A DNA stretch of 64,000 nucleotides from JAZLIT01 sp045617525 (GTDB lineage Bacteria; Bacillota; Bacilli; Bacillales_A; Planococcaceae): contig JAZLIT010000217.1 of assembly GCA_045617525.1 (NCBI GenBank), positions 1-64,000 on the forward strand. The letters run 5' to 3'. This document shows, piece by piece, positions 53,150-61,659 of the stretch (position 1 is the first letter of the stretch; each line of letters begins with the position of its first letter). The translations under genes were made by a program, and so were the position numbers. The notes below the pieces were generated by a model that was not told the DNA's origin, did no database searches, and saw only the letters and a program-made list of their open reading frames with translations.

Positions 53150-54082
53150 ATGAAAAAACCAGAATTATTAGTAACGCCGCTTTCTGTTGATCATGTAAAA
53201 GATTTACTTGAAGCAGGTGCAGATGCATTTGTAATAGGTGAGCAAAAATTTGGTCTACGTTTAGCTGGAGATTTTTCCGTAGTCGAGGTTGAAGAAGCGA
53301 CTGCTTTAATTCATGCTGCTGGTAAAAAAGTATATGTAGCGGTGAACGCGATCTTCCATAATGATCGTTTAGAAGCATTAGATATATATTTACAAGAAAT
53401 GCAACGAATTGGCGTTGATGCATTACTATTTGGTGATCCAGCAGTAGTTGTAGCTGTGCGTGAATTAGGGATTACGATTCCATTACACTGGAGTGCTGAG
53501 ACAATCGCGACAAACTGGTTCCAAGTAAATTATTGGGGATTGCGTGGTTCGAAGCGTACAGTTCTTGCACGTGAGCTTTCAGTTGATGAAGTACTTGAAA
53601 TTAAAGAAAACACAAAGCATGAAATTGAAGTGCAAGTGCACGGTATGACATGTATGTTCCAATCAAAACGTTCACTATTAGGAAATTATTTCTTATACCG
53701 TGAAGAAGCGTTGGAAATTGAAAATCGTAAAGATAATAAAAATATGTTCTTACATGATAAAGAACGTAAAAATAAATACCCAATTTATGAAGATGTAAAT
53801 GGTACGCATATTTTTTCTCCAACAGATATGTGTATTATCGAAGAATTAACAGAGCTTTTTGAAGCAGGTGTAGATTCATTCAAAATTGACGGTGTACTCC
53901 AATCATATGACTATGTTGTAACGGTGACAAACTTATATCGTCAAGCAATCGATGCATACTTCGATAATGGTGAAGATGCGTATGAAGATATAAAAGAAAG
54001 CCTATTTGAGCAAGTAGAAGCAATTCAACCGGCATTACGACCGTTAGATACAGGCTTCATCTTTAAAGAGACAGTCTACTAA
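53150..54082 (+). CDS. trhP1: U32-family protein TrhP1 (YrrN), tRNA uridine hydroxylation
   Basis: A peptidase-U32-like protein of 310 residues, one of two needed in B. subtilis for prephenate-dependent 5-hydroxyuridine-34. The barrel signature is ELLVTPLSVDHVKDLLEAGA. Unlike its neighbour it lacks the clustered cysteines, keeping only VHGMTCMFQSKRSLLGNYF. The ATG at 53150 follows GAAGAGGTGA; the frame from 53066 overlaps trmR and is not used. Confidence 0.93.
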   Translation: MKKPELLVTPLSVDHVKDLLEAGADAFVIGEQKFGLRLAGDFSVVEVEEATALIHAAGKKVYVAVNAIFHNDRLEALDIYLQEMQRIGVDALLFGDPAVVVAVRELGITIPLHWSAETIATNWFQVNYWGLRGSKRTVLARELSVDEVLEIKENTKHEIEVQVHGMTCMFQSKRSLLGNYFLYREEALEIENRKDNKNMFLHDKERKNKYPIYEDVNGTHIFSPTDMCIIEELTELFEAGVDSFKIDGVLQSYDYVVTVTNLYRQAIDAYFDNGEDAYEDIKESLFEQVEAIQPALRPLDTGFIFKETVY

Positions 54083-54094
54083 GGGGGAGCAATT

Positions 54095-55375
54095 GTGGCA
54101 TTACAATTAATTCAAAATGAAAAAATTCGTGAAGTCGTGAATGGCAGAACTGTTATCACGAAAAAACCTGAGTTACTTGCTCCAGCTGGTAACTTAGAAA
54201 AGCTAAAAGTAGCGGTACATTACGGTGCTGACGCAGTATTTATCGGTGGGCAAGAGTTCGGCTTACGTTCAAGTGCGGGTAACTTTACTATCGATCAAAT
54301 GCGCGAAGGTGTCGAGTTCGCTCATAAGTACGGCGCGGTTATTTACGTAACAACAAATATTTTTGCGCATAATGAAAATATGGACGGTCTTGAAGAATAC
54401 CTTCAAGCAATTGAAGGCGCTGGCGTTAAAGGGATTATCGTAGCGGATCCTTTAATTATTGAAACATGTAAAAAAGCGGCTCCTAAGTTAGAAATCCACT
54501 TATCAACACAGCAGTCTTTATCGAACTGGAAAGCTGTGAAGTATTGGAAGGACGAAGGTTTAGAACGTGTTGTACTTGCTCGTGAAGTTGGCGGCGAAGA
54601 AATGCGTAAAATGAAAGAGGAAGTAGACATAGAAATCGAAGCATTCGTGCACGGTGCAATGTGTATCGCTTACTCTGGTCGTTGTACATTATCAAACCAT
54701 ATGACCGCACGTGACTCAAATCGTGGTGGTTGTTGCCAATCTTGTCGTTGGGACTATGACCTTTACGAAGAAAAAGACGGCGAAGAAGTAGCTTTATTCA
54801 ATGAAACGGACGCACCATTTGCAATGAGCCCGAAAGATTTAAAATTAATCGAATCAATACCTCACATGATTGAGTTAGGGATTGATTCATTAAAAGTGGA
54901 AGGCCGTATGAAATCAATTCATTACGTAGCAACTGTAATGTCTGTTTATCGTAAAGTAATTGATGCATATTGCGCAGACCCTGAAAATTTTGAAATTAAA
55001 AAAGAGTGGTTAGAAGAATTATCGCGATGTGCAAACCGTGATACTGATTCATCATTTTTTGAAGGTGAGCCAAGTTACAAACAGCAAATGTTTGGCACGC
55101 ATTCACATAAATTAGAGTGGGATTTCGCAGGTTTTGTCATGGACTATGATGCAAAAACGCAAATGGTAACGATGGAACAGCGCAACAACTTTAAACCAGG
55201 CAATACAGTAGAGTTTTTCGGTCCTAACCTTGAAACATTCAAAATGACTGTTGGCCAAATATGGGATGAGAAGGGTGCTGAGCTAGATGTAGCCCGCCAC
55301 CCATTACAAATTATAAAATTCAAAGTAGATCGCCCATTATCGAAATTCGATATGATGCGAAAGGAGACGAAGTAA
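54095..55375 (+). CDS. trhP2: U32-family protein TrhP2 (YrrO), tRNA uridine hydroxylation
   Basis: The larger U32 partner, of 426 residues. It has the signature KPELLAPAGNLEKLKVAVHY, and the cysteine-rich segment AMCIAYSGRCTLSNHM followed by NRGGCCQSCRWDY, which probably binds an iron-sulfur cluster. A C-terminal beta domain follows. The GTG at 54095 has AGGGGGAG upstream. The chorismate-pathway genes pheA and aroE elsewhere in the window relate to its prephenate requirement, which is established in E. coli. Confidence 0.94.
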   Translation: MALQLIQNEKIREVVNGRTVITKKPELLAPAGNLEKLKVAVHYGADAVFIGGQEFGLRSSAGNFTIDQMREGVEFAHKYGAVIYVTTNIFAHNENMDGLEEYLQAIEGAGVKGIIVADPLIIETCKKAAPKLEIHLSTQQSLSNWKAVKYWKDEGLERVVLAREVGGEEMRKMKEEVDIEIEAFVHGAMCIAYSGRCTLSNHMTARDSNRGGCCQSCRWDYDLYEEKDGEEVALFNETDAPFAMSPKDLKLIESIPHMIELGIDSLKVEGRMKSIHYVATVMSVYRKVIDAYCADPENFEIKKEWLEELSRCANRDTDSSFFEGEPSYKQQMFGTHSHKLEWDFAGFVMDYDAKTQMVTMEQRNNFKPGNTVEFFGPNLETFKMTVGQIWDEKGAELDVARHPLQIIKFKVDRPLSKFDMMRKETK

Positions 55376-56011
55376 ATGACAAAGCGTCCAGTAGTCATCG
55401 GCATAGCTGGTGGTTCATGTTCAGGTAAAACAACGGTGACACGTGCCATTTATGATGTTTTCCGAGATCATTCTGTCGTAGTAATTGAACAGGATTATTA
55501 TTACAAAGATCAGAGTCATATGACATATGAAGAGCGTCTTTCCACAAATTATGATCATCCGTTAGCATTTGATACGGATTTATTAATTGACAATGTGAAG
55601 GAATTACTAAAATATAACCCGATTGAAAAGCCAGTGTATGATTATGTAGCGCATACACGTGCGAAGGAAGTCATTCCTGTCCAGCCAAAAGATGTTATTA
55701 TTATTGAGGGTATTCTAGTGTTAGAAGATAAACGTTTACGTGATTTAATGGATATTAAATTATTTGTGGATACAGATTCAGATTTACGTATTATTCGTCG
55801 TATTCAGCGTGATATTGAAGAGCGTGGCCGTACAGCGGATTCGGTAATTGATCAGTATTTAACAGCCGTGCGTCCAATGCATAATATGTTCATTGAACCG
55901 ACGAAAAGATATGCAGATGTAATTATTCCAGAAGGTGGCGGAAATGAAGTTGCCATCGACTTAATGGTTACAAAAATTAAAACAATTCTTGAAACTGACT
56001 CTATTGTGTAA
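55376..56011 (+). CDS. udk: Uridine kinase
   Basis: Udk phosphorylates uridine and cytidine. The 211 residues have the P-loop GIAGGSCSGKTTVTRAIY, the substrate motif NYDHPLAFD, and the lid RIQRDIEERGRT. The ATG directly follows the trhP2 stop, so translation is coupled. Confidence 0.97.
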   Translation: MTKRPVVIGIAGGSCSGKTTVTRAIYDVFRDHSVVVIEQDYYYKDQSHMTYEERLSTNYDHPLAFDTDLLIDNVKELLKYNPIEKPVYDYVAHTRAKEVIPVQPKDVIIIEGILVLEDKRLRDLMDIKLFVDTDSDLRIIRRIQRDIEERGRTADSVIDQYLTAVRPMHNMFIEPTKRYADVIIPEGGGNEVAIDLMVTKIKTILETDSIV

Positions 56012-56272
56012 TATGATGGGTAAGTATTTACAATATTTACATTATTAAAATGAGTGAATTGCTCATTATATAACACATTTCTAAATTCGGCCTTTAGTGT
56101 TTTGTATGTGCGCCATTCTATTTGCATAGAGTGGTTCATATGCTTTCATTAAATGCCGGGTTTTATACTATGTGTCGCATTTTTCTACATATAAAATGGA
56201 GTCGATTGCATAGAAGGTAGAGTCTTGTGTAAAATTTTATTATTATTTGTATATAATTAAGGAGTGAGTGCT

Positions 56273-56758
56273 TTGTCAATCGAAAAACAATTCCCAATGA
56301 CGTTAGCTGGGAAAGCAAAATTAGAGGATGAATTAAACCAATTAAAAACTGTTAAGCGTCCTGAAGTAGTAGATCGTATTAAAGTAGCACGTTCTTTTGG
56401 AGACCTTTCTGAGAACTCTGAGTATGATTCGGCGAAAGAAGAGCAAGGATTTGTTGAAGGTCGTATTTCTGCGATTGAATCTATGCTAAACAATGCTGTA
56501 ATCATTACAGAAGATGACACAAATTCAGCTGTATCTTTAGGGAAAACAGTAACATTTGTTGAAATTATTAACGGTAAAAAAGAGGACTTCAAAGAGTCTT
56601 ACACAATCGTAGGTTCAGCAGAAGCGGATCCACTTGAAGGATTAATTTCGAATGATTCTCCTATCGCACGTGCATTAATGGGCTGCCAAGTAGAAGATCG
56701 CGTTAAATTATTAACTCCAGGCGGCGAGATGGAAGTTGAAATCTTAGAAATTAAATAA
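56273..56758 (+). CDS. greA: Transcription elongation factor GreA
   Basis: GreA rescues backtracked RNA polymerase. The 161 residues have the N-terminal coiled coil with RIKVARSFGDLSENSEYDSAKEE (acidic tip) and a C-terminal FKBP-like domain (SPIARALMGCQVEDRVKL). The TTG at 56273 has AAGGAGTGA about seven bases upstream. The GTG at 56264 lies inside that site. Confidence 0.97.
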   Translation: MSIEKQFPMTLAGKAKLEDELNQLKTVKRPEVVDRIKVARSFGDLSENSEYDSAKEEQGFVEGRISAIESMLNNAVIITEDDTNSAVSLGKTVTFVEIINGKKEDFKESYTIVGSAEADPLEGLISNDSPIARALMGCQVEDRVKLLTPGGEMEVEILEIK

Positions 56759-56782
56759 ATTGGGTTGTTTTTAACCCGGTGT

Positions 56783-56824
56783 AAAAAATTGCTATCCATT
56801 ATAAATGAATAGCAATTTTTTTTT
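56783..56824 (+). terminator. Terminator after greA
   Basis: AAAAAATTGCTATCCATT-like arm pairs with AATAGCAATTTTTT and a T-run. A small GGGTTGTTTTTAACCC hairpin precedes it. Confidence 0.88.
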
Positions 56825-56915
56825 CATATGAGCGTCTTTTTATTTCCATAAAATAGAACTACAAAATGGATAGCTGTGCTGATAAAATAGAGTTGAATGT
56901 TAGGAGGGGTTACGA

Positions 56916-57596
56916 ATGGGACAGGAAGAGGAGTATTTAAAAAGACCGCAGAAAAATCGTCGTCGATCAACGAAGAAAAGTGGTGGAAACCACCTATTAA
57001 ATGTGTTGATTATAGTGGTAGCACTGTTAATAGTGATTAGCTTAGTGTTAATAATTACAAATGATGATGTGAAAAATGAAATTAAAAATCCAAACCCTGC
57101 GGAACAATTACATGCATCTGAGGAAGCCGGTAGTGGGACAGATGAAGACCAAAGCGAACAAGAGGATTCTAGTGAGCAAGAGAATGTAAATGGTCATGAA
57201 GAGGAACAACAAAGTTCAGAGGCAACCGAAAATCAAACAGAGGCAGGTAAACAATCGATTACATACTATGAATCAACAGATCCTATTGTAACGCTTGCCT
57301 GGATTGACGCAGAATGGGCCCCGTATGCCACAGAACAGACAGGACCACACACGTCGAAATTTGATCGTGAACATATTGATTATCAAGAGAAGCTGAAGCT
57401 ACTCTATCGTGATACTGGACTTACTGAGGGAACGAGTATTGTTTGGAATGTGAAAAATAGTGATGGAGATGCAATTGCAGTTATTTCATCAAATGACAAG
57501 CAAACAATTTACCGTTTATCGATGCAGTGGGTGGCAGACACAGGGTGGAAAACGTTGCTAATTGAACAGTTAAATTCATTAGAAGGTGCTTATTAG
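56916..57596 (+). CDS. yrrS: YrrS-like DUF1510 membrane-anchored protein
   Basis: A 226-residue bitopic protein. A basic cytoplasmic head (RPQKNRRRSTKKSGG) precedes a membrane helix at about 27-47 and an acidic low-complexity linker rich in E, Q and S (about 60-120). The DUF1510 domain carries DPIVTLAWIDAEWAPYATEQ and ends near WKTLLIEQLNSLE. In B. subtilis yrrS precedes pbpI; that penicillin-binding gene is missing here. The ATG follows AGGAGGGG. Confidence 0.85.
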   Translation: MGQEEEYLKRPQKNRRRSTKKSGGNHLLNVLIIVVALLIVISLVLIITNDDVKNEIKNPNPAEQLHASEEAGSGTDEDQSEQEDSSEQENVNGHEEEQQSSEATENQTEAGKQSITYYESTDPIVTLAWIDAEWAPYATEQTGPHTSKFDREHIDYQEKLKLLYRDTGLTEGTSIVWNVKNSDGDAIAVISSNDKQTIYRLSMQWVADTGWKTLLIEQLNSLEGAY

Positions 57597-57670
57597 GATA
57601 GTATTCCTTGACGAATGCCGCGACATTGCTTATTTTAAGAGAAGTGGTTATTTGAATTGGAGGAAACAAC

Positions 57671-58363
57671 ATGAAAATCGCAGTAATTGGTGCAATGGAG
57701 CAAGAAGTAGAACTTCTTAGGGCAGCATTAGAAAATATAAAGACTGAAACAATAGCAAATAGTGAATATACAACAGGAACTTATGATGGTAAGGAAGTTG
57801 TATTGTTAAAAAGTGGAATTGGTAAAGTGAATGCCGCAATGTCTACAACAATTTTATTAGAAAAGTATCAACCAGATGTAGTTATTAATACCGGTTCAGC
57901 AGGTGGATTTGATGAGTCGCTTGAAGTAGGTGCGGTTGTAATTTCCGATGAAGTTCGTCATCATGATGTTGATGTAACGATTTTTGGCTATGAAGTGGGG
58001 CAAATGGCGGGTATGCCTGCTGCTTATCTTTCGGATCTAAAGTTAATGGAAATCGCGAAACAAGCGGTTCAAGAAGTTGGACAACATCAGTACGGTGTTG
58101 GGCTAATATGTTCTGGCGATGTATTTATGAATGACCCAGCGCGTGTAGCGACTGTTCGTGAGCACTTCCCAACAATGAAGGCTGTCGAAATGGAAGCTGC
58201 AGCAGTAGCGCAGGTTTGCTATCAATTTGGAACGCCATTCGTAGTTATTCGTGCGCTTTCTGATATTGCAGGTAAGGAATCGAATATTAGCTTTGATGAA
58301 TTTTTGCCAACTGCAGCGAAACATTCAACTGAAATTGTGTTAAAAGCGATTACGAAACTATAA
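57671..58363 (+). CDS. mtnN: 5'-methylthioadenosine/S-adenosylhomocysteine nucleosidase
   Basis: MtnN recycles by-products of S-adenosylmethionine. The 230 residues have MKIAVIGAMEQEVELL at the start, VVINTGSAGGFDESLEVGAV, and the catalytic aspartate in VVIRALSDIAGKESN. GGAGGAAAC precedes the ATG. The B. subtilis partners yrrT and mccAB are not present at this locus. Confidence 0.97.
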   Translation: MKIAVIGAMEQEVELLRAALENIKTETIANSEYTTGTYDGKEVVLLKSGIGKVNAAMSTTILLEKYQPDVVINTGSAGGFDESLEVGAVVISDEVRHHDVDVTIFGYEVGQMAGMPAAYLSDLKLMEIAKQAVQEVGQHQYGVGLICSGDVFMNDPARVATVREHFPTMKAVEMEAAAVAQVCYQFGTPFVVIRALSDIAGKESNISFDEFLPTAAKHSTEIVLKAITKL

Positions 58364-58478
58364 TTCGTCGTAAATTCATACTTTCTGAAATTCCTGTGAT
58401 GAATTTCACAGTTTGGAATTCTGCTACATGATAAGATAATTTCATAAATAGTTATCTTTCATAAGGGGAGGATTCAAA

Positions 58479-58565
58479 ATGGTGTTTTTATTAGTTTCTA
58501 TATTAGCGATTACAACGCTAGTAGGATTATTTATTTTTGCAGGACTTGAAGAAGATACAATTTAA
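58479..58565 (+). CDS. Small membrane ORF, 28 residues
   Basis: MVFLLVSILAITTLVGLFIF is followed by AGLEEDTI and a stop. It is one hydrophobic helix with an acidic tail. AGGGGAGG lies seven bases upstream, an excellent ribosome site, and a terminator follows within six bases. These features support a real gene. I do not recognise a family. It lies between mtnN and convergent sigK; it could be a sporulation-related membrane peptide, which is inference. Confidence 0.6.
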   Translation: MVFLLVSILAITTLVGLFIFAGLEEDTI

Positions 58566-58570
58566 ATTGG

Positions 58571-58612
58571 AGGTGTGATTTTTGCTAATGGCAATAATCA
58601 CACCTTTATTTT
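58571..58612. terminator. Terminator between small ORF and sigK
   Basis: AGGTGTGATT pairs with AATCACACCT, followed by TTATTTTA. It can serve both convergent genes. Confidence 0.75.
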
Positions 58613-59345
58613 ATAGTGTAAATGTGCTCGAAGAATCGTTATTTTGCATGTCCTCTGCAAGTTGAAATTGCTGATAAAGCTTAATAAGTGCCCTTTTTTC
58701 AATGCGTGATACATAGCTCCTAGAAATCGTTAATTTTTTAGCGATTTCTTTTTGGGTGTGGGGATTTTGGTTGAAGAGACCGAAACGGTACATAATAATT
58801 TCTAATTCACGTTCATCAAGAACTTCTAAATTGTCATAAAGCTTTTTTAATAAGTCTTTATCTTCAATTTGCTCTAGGGCGGATTTTTCGTCGAGTTGTA
58901 ATAAATCACGAATCATTAAAGATTGCCCCTCGCGATCAACACCGATCGGCTCAAATAATGAAATATCTCGTTGTACCTTTTTTTGAGCACGCAAATGCAT
59001 TAAAATTTCATTCTCGATACAACGTGCGGCGTATGTGGCGAGTTTTGTCTTTTTGTCGGGGGTATAGCTACTGATGGCTTTTATTAAGCCAATCGTACCT
59101 ATGGAAATATAGTCGTCGATTTGCTCGTGTGAAGGATGGAATTTTTTGATTACATGTGCGACAAGCCTCATGTTCCGTTCGATTAATGTAATACGAGCGG
59201 CCTCATCACCTTGTAAATATTTGCCAATGACGATTTTTTCTTCTTCAGGGGAGAGTGGTTTGAAAAAACTTTGCCCTTTTAAATAGCCGAGAAATGAGGG
59301 GAAATCAAGCCAGACATGTAGTAATGCCCATACAATGGAACTCAA
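58611..59345 (-). CDS. sigK: RNA polymerase sigma factor SigK (pro-form, uninterrupted)
   Basis: Sigma-K directs late mother-cell transcription. The 244 residues begin with a hydrophobic pro-sequence (WALLHVWLDFPSFLGYLKGQ) that SpoIVFB would remove. Region 2 follows (NMRLVAHVIKKF, SIGTIGLIKAISSY, KLATYAARCIENEILMHLRA), and region 4 has HTQKEIAKKLTISRSYVSRI. The TTG start at 59345 has AAAGGAAG seven bases upstream. The gene is in one piece, with no skin-type insertion as seen in B. subtilis. Confidence 0.95.
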   Translation of the reverse strand: MSSIVWALLHVWLDFPSFLGYLKGQSFFKPLSPEEEKIVIGKYLQGDEAARITLIERNMRLVAHVIKKFHPSHEQIDDYISIGTIGLIKAISSYTPDKKTKLATYAARCIENEILMHLRAQKKVQRDISLFEPIGVDREGQSLMIRDLLQLDEKSALEQIEDKDLLKKLYDNLEVLDERELEIIMYRFGLFNQNPHTQKEIAKKLTISRSYVSRIEKRALIKLYQQFQLAEDMQNNDSSSTFTL

Positions 59346-59369
59346 AAGCAGACTTCCTTTCTTTTTAGC

Positions 59370-59398
59370 AGAATATGTCGAAGAAAGGAAAACTATGA
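59370..59398 (-). promoter_or_regulatory. Sigma-E-type promoter of sigK
   Basis: On the minus strand TCATAGTT (59398-59391) and CATATTCT (59377-59370) are spaced 13 bases. This resembles the sigma-E consensus (kmATATTT and CATACAHT). Expression of sigK by sigma-E is established in B. subtilis. Confidence 0.5.
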
Positions 59399-59439
59399 TA
59401 CTTAGGTGATATTTAGTGTGGCAGTATTTTTAGTAAATG

Positions 59440-59474
59440 AAAAAGCTAACAGTCCATCGGGGACTGTTAGCTTC
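59440..59474 (-). terminator. Terminator after pssA
   Basis: AAGCTAACAGTCC pairs with GGACTGTTAGCTT, followed on the minus strand by TTTCATTT. It separates pssA from sigK. Confidence 0.85.
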
Positions 59475-59480
59475 TATAGC

Positions 59481-60020
59481 TTATACTTTTTTTAATGTAA
59501 ATGTACTCACCATTAAAATGGCTAAAATAGGTACTAAAAACATATAAAATACTGGTGAAAGGCCGTTCGTGAACAGTGCCATAAATGTAACGAGCGTTCC
59601 GGCTGCCGTAATAGGTAGGCCGACGAAGTATCCTGTTGAATCCATTACATTAAAGCGTGCTAAACGTAGAGCACCACATGAAATGAATAGAACAGCCATT
59701 GCCATGCCAGCGATACCGAAATCGGTTAGGACAAGTCCGTAAATAAGTAGGGCCGGTGCAACACCGAATGAAATAACATCACCCATGGAGTCAAGTTGTT
59801 TTCCTAATTCTGACTCTTGATTAAATTTACGAGCAACTTTCCCGTCGTAACGGTCTAAAAATGCAGCAATGAAAATGAATAAAATACTATAGCTATATGA
59901 ACCATTTAATGTGGCCATTATTGCAGCACCACCAAATGCCATGTTACAAATTGTTATTAAGTTAGCGGCGTTCGATTTAACTTTCTTCACAGTCTGATCG
60001 ACTTTTTCGAGAAGAAACAT
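59481..60020 (-). CDS. pssA: CDP-diacylglycerol-serine O-phosphatidyltransferase
   Basis: PssA makes phosphatidylserine at the membrane. The 179 residues have about five or six helices and the CDP-alcohol transferase motif in FLDRYDGKVARKFNQESELG followed by KQLDSMGDVISFGVAP. AGGAGTG precedes the ATG. It is divergent from psd, which uses its product. Confidence 0.95.
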   Translation of the reverse strand: MFLLEKVDQTVKKVKSNAANLITICNMAFGGAAIMATLNGSYSYSILFIFIAAFLDRYDGKVARKFNQESELGKQLDSMGDVISFGVAPALLIYGLVLTDFGIAGMAMAVLFISCGALRLARFNVMDSTGYFVGLPITAAGTLVTFMALFTNGLSPVFYMFLVPILAILMVSTFTLKKV

Positions 60021-60236
60021 CGGTTAACACTCCTTTTTGTCAATTCAATAGTTTTATTATACTTGTAAATTGCTTAAATTGGTACTTTTATTAAAGCTGT
60101 GCATAGAAAAATTCCTCGGATGCAAAGTATGGGAATTTTCTATTAGTAAGAATTTGATAGCCAGTTAATAATATTTTCTTTTCATAGACAGGATTTACAA
60201 TTATAATTTACTTTTATGATATAAAGGGGGATTTCT

Positions 60237-61019
60237 ATGAAACAACAGGTATATCGTAAGTTTGTTGAACTTTCGAATGGCAATTGGTCTTCGAAATTAT
60301 TAAAGAAAGTGTCGACTGCAAAATATAGCAAAGCATTTATTCCGAGCTATATTAAAATATATGATATTGATACAAAGGAAGTTTCATCTAATTTAGATGA
60401 ATTTTCGAGCCTACATCATTTTTTTACACGTACCCTAAAGGAAGAATCCCGACCTATTGTTCAAGATGAAAAAATTTTAGCAAGTCCGGTAGATGCAAAA
60501 ATGGAATCATTTGGAGTTATTACCGAAGATATGACGTTTGTCGTTAAAGGTAAACCCTATTTATTAACGGATTTACTCGGTAATGATGCGCAAGCTGAGA
60601 TGTATAAAAATGGTCAATATATAGTCTTTTATCTAAGTCCAGCAGATTATCATCGTATGCATAGTCCAGCTGATGGAGAAGTGGTACGACAATATGTGCT
60701 TGGACAAAAATCATACCCTGTTAATCAGGTTGGATTAACTTACGGTAACAAGCCTCTAAGCCATAATTATCGAATGATTAGCGAAGTGCAATACGAAGGA
60801 AATCGACAATTTGCCTTTATTAAAGTTGGTGCTATGTTTGTGAATTCAATCGAATTGACAAATACAACGACAGAGTGGATAAAAGGTGAAGAGGTAGGTT
60901 ATTTTAGCTTTGGCTCAACTGTTGTCATGCTATTTGAGCAAGGGGCTATACAATTTAAAGATAATGTTGTTCAAGGTTGTTCGATTAAAGTGGGAGAAGG
61001 CTTTGCAACTATGTTATAA
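60237..61019 (+). CDS. psd: Phosphatidylserine decarboxylase
   Basis: Psd converts phosphatidylserine to phosphatidylethanolamine. The 260 residues have the conserved LHHFFTRTLKEESRPI, the catalytic YLSPADYHRMHSPADGEV, and the self-cleavage site FGST in GYFSFGSTVVMLFEQG, where the serine becomes the pyruvoyl group. AAGGGGGA precedes the ATG. It is divergent from pssA with a 216-base gap. Confidence 0.96.
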   Translation: MKQQVYRKFVELSNGNWSSKLLKKVSTAKYSKAFIPSYIKIYDIDTKEVSSNLDEFSSLHHFFTRTLKEESRPIVQDEKILASPVDAKMESFGVITEDMTFVVKGKPYLLTDLLGNDAQAEMYKNGQYIVFYLSPADYHRMHSPADGEVVRQYVLGQKSYPVNQVGLTYGNKPLSHNYRMISEVQYEGNRQFAFIKVGAMFVNSIELTNTTTEWIKGEEVGYFSFGSTVVMLFEQGAIQFKDNVVQGCSIKVGEGFATML

Positions 61020-61055
61020 TGATGAAATAAAATGCGATTGAAAGAGGTATATAAT

Positions 61056-61565
61056 TTGTATAATTTTTTATTACCAAATGAATTTATTAATAGTGTATTC
61101 GATTTAACACCCGAATATTTAAATACAATTGGGATTCGCGGAATTATTACAGACCTAGACAATACACTTGTGGAGTGGGATCGTCCAGAGTCTACTGAAG
61201 AGCTAACAAAATGGCTAAAGCATCTTCAAGATGAAGGTATTCGCGTAGTAATTGCGTCGAATAATAATGAAGAGCGCGTGAAGCGATTTGCAGAGCCACT
61301 AGGTATTCCGTATATTCATCGTGCAAAAAAACCGCTTGGTAAAGCATATTATAATGCGATGTTAGAGCTAAAACTACAACGTCATGAAGTAGCGATGATT
61401 GGGGATCAGTTATTGACGGATGTTATGGGAGCAAAACGCCAAAAAATCTATACATTTTTAGTGCGTCCTGTAGCAGAGTCTGATGGTTTTGTGACGAGGT
61501 TTAACCGCTTTGTCGAACGTCGTGTTTTTAATTATTTAAAACGAAAAGGTACTAAAACTTGGTAG
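61056..61565 (+). CDS. yqeG: YqeG-family HAD phosphatase
   Basis: A HAD-superfamily protein of 169 residues with the nucleophile motif GIITDLDNTLVEWDRPE and MIGDQLLTDVMGAKRQ. Its gene sits directly before the ribosome-assembly GTPase gene yqeH, as is conserved. The TTG at 61056 (MYNFLLPNEFINSVFDL) has AAAGAGG eight bases upstream. The ATG at 61032 adds eight residues without homology and has no site. Confidence 0.92.
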   Translation: MYNFLLPNEFINSVFDLTPEYLNTIGIRGIITDLDNTLVEWDRPESTEELTKWLKHLQDEGIRVVIASNNNEERVKRFAEPLGIPYIHRAKKPLGKAYYNAMLELKLQRHEVAMIGDQLLTDVMGAKRQKIYTFLVRPVAESDGFVTRFNRFVERRVFNYLKRKGTKTW

Positions 61566-61603
61566 TAGTATAAGAAGAACTTCTTTAATACTTCACAAGG
61601 AAA

Positions 61604-61645
61604 GCAGCGTCTCGCCCTAATTTCTAGGCGAGTTCTGTTTTTGCT
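61604..61645 (+). terminator. Hairpin between yqeG and yqeH
   Basis: CTCGCC pairs with GGCGAG, followed by TTCTGTTTTTGCT. It is immediately upstream of the yqeH ribosome site, so it may be an attenuator. Confidence 0.55.
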
Positions 61646-61659
61646 AAGGAGGAAAACCA

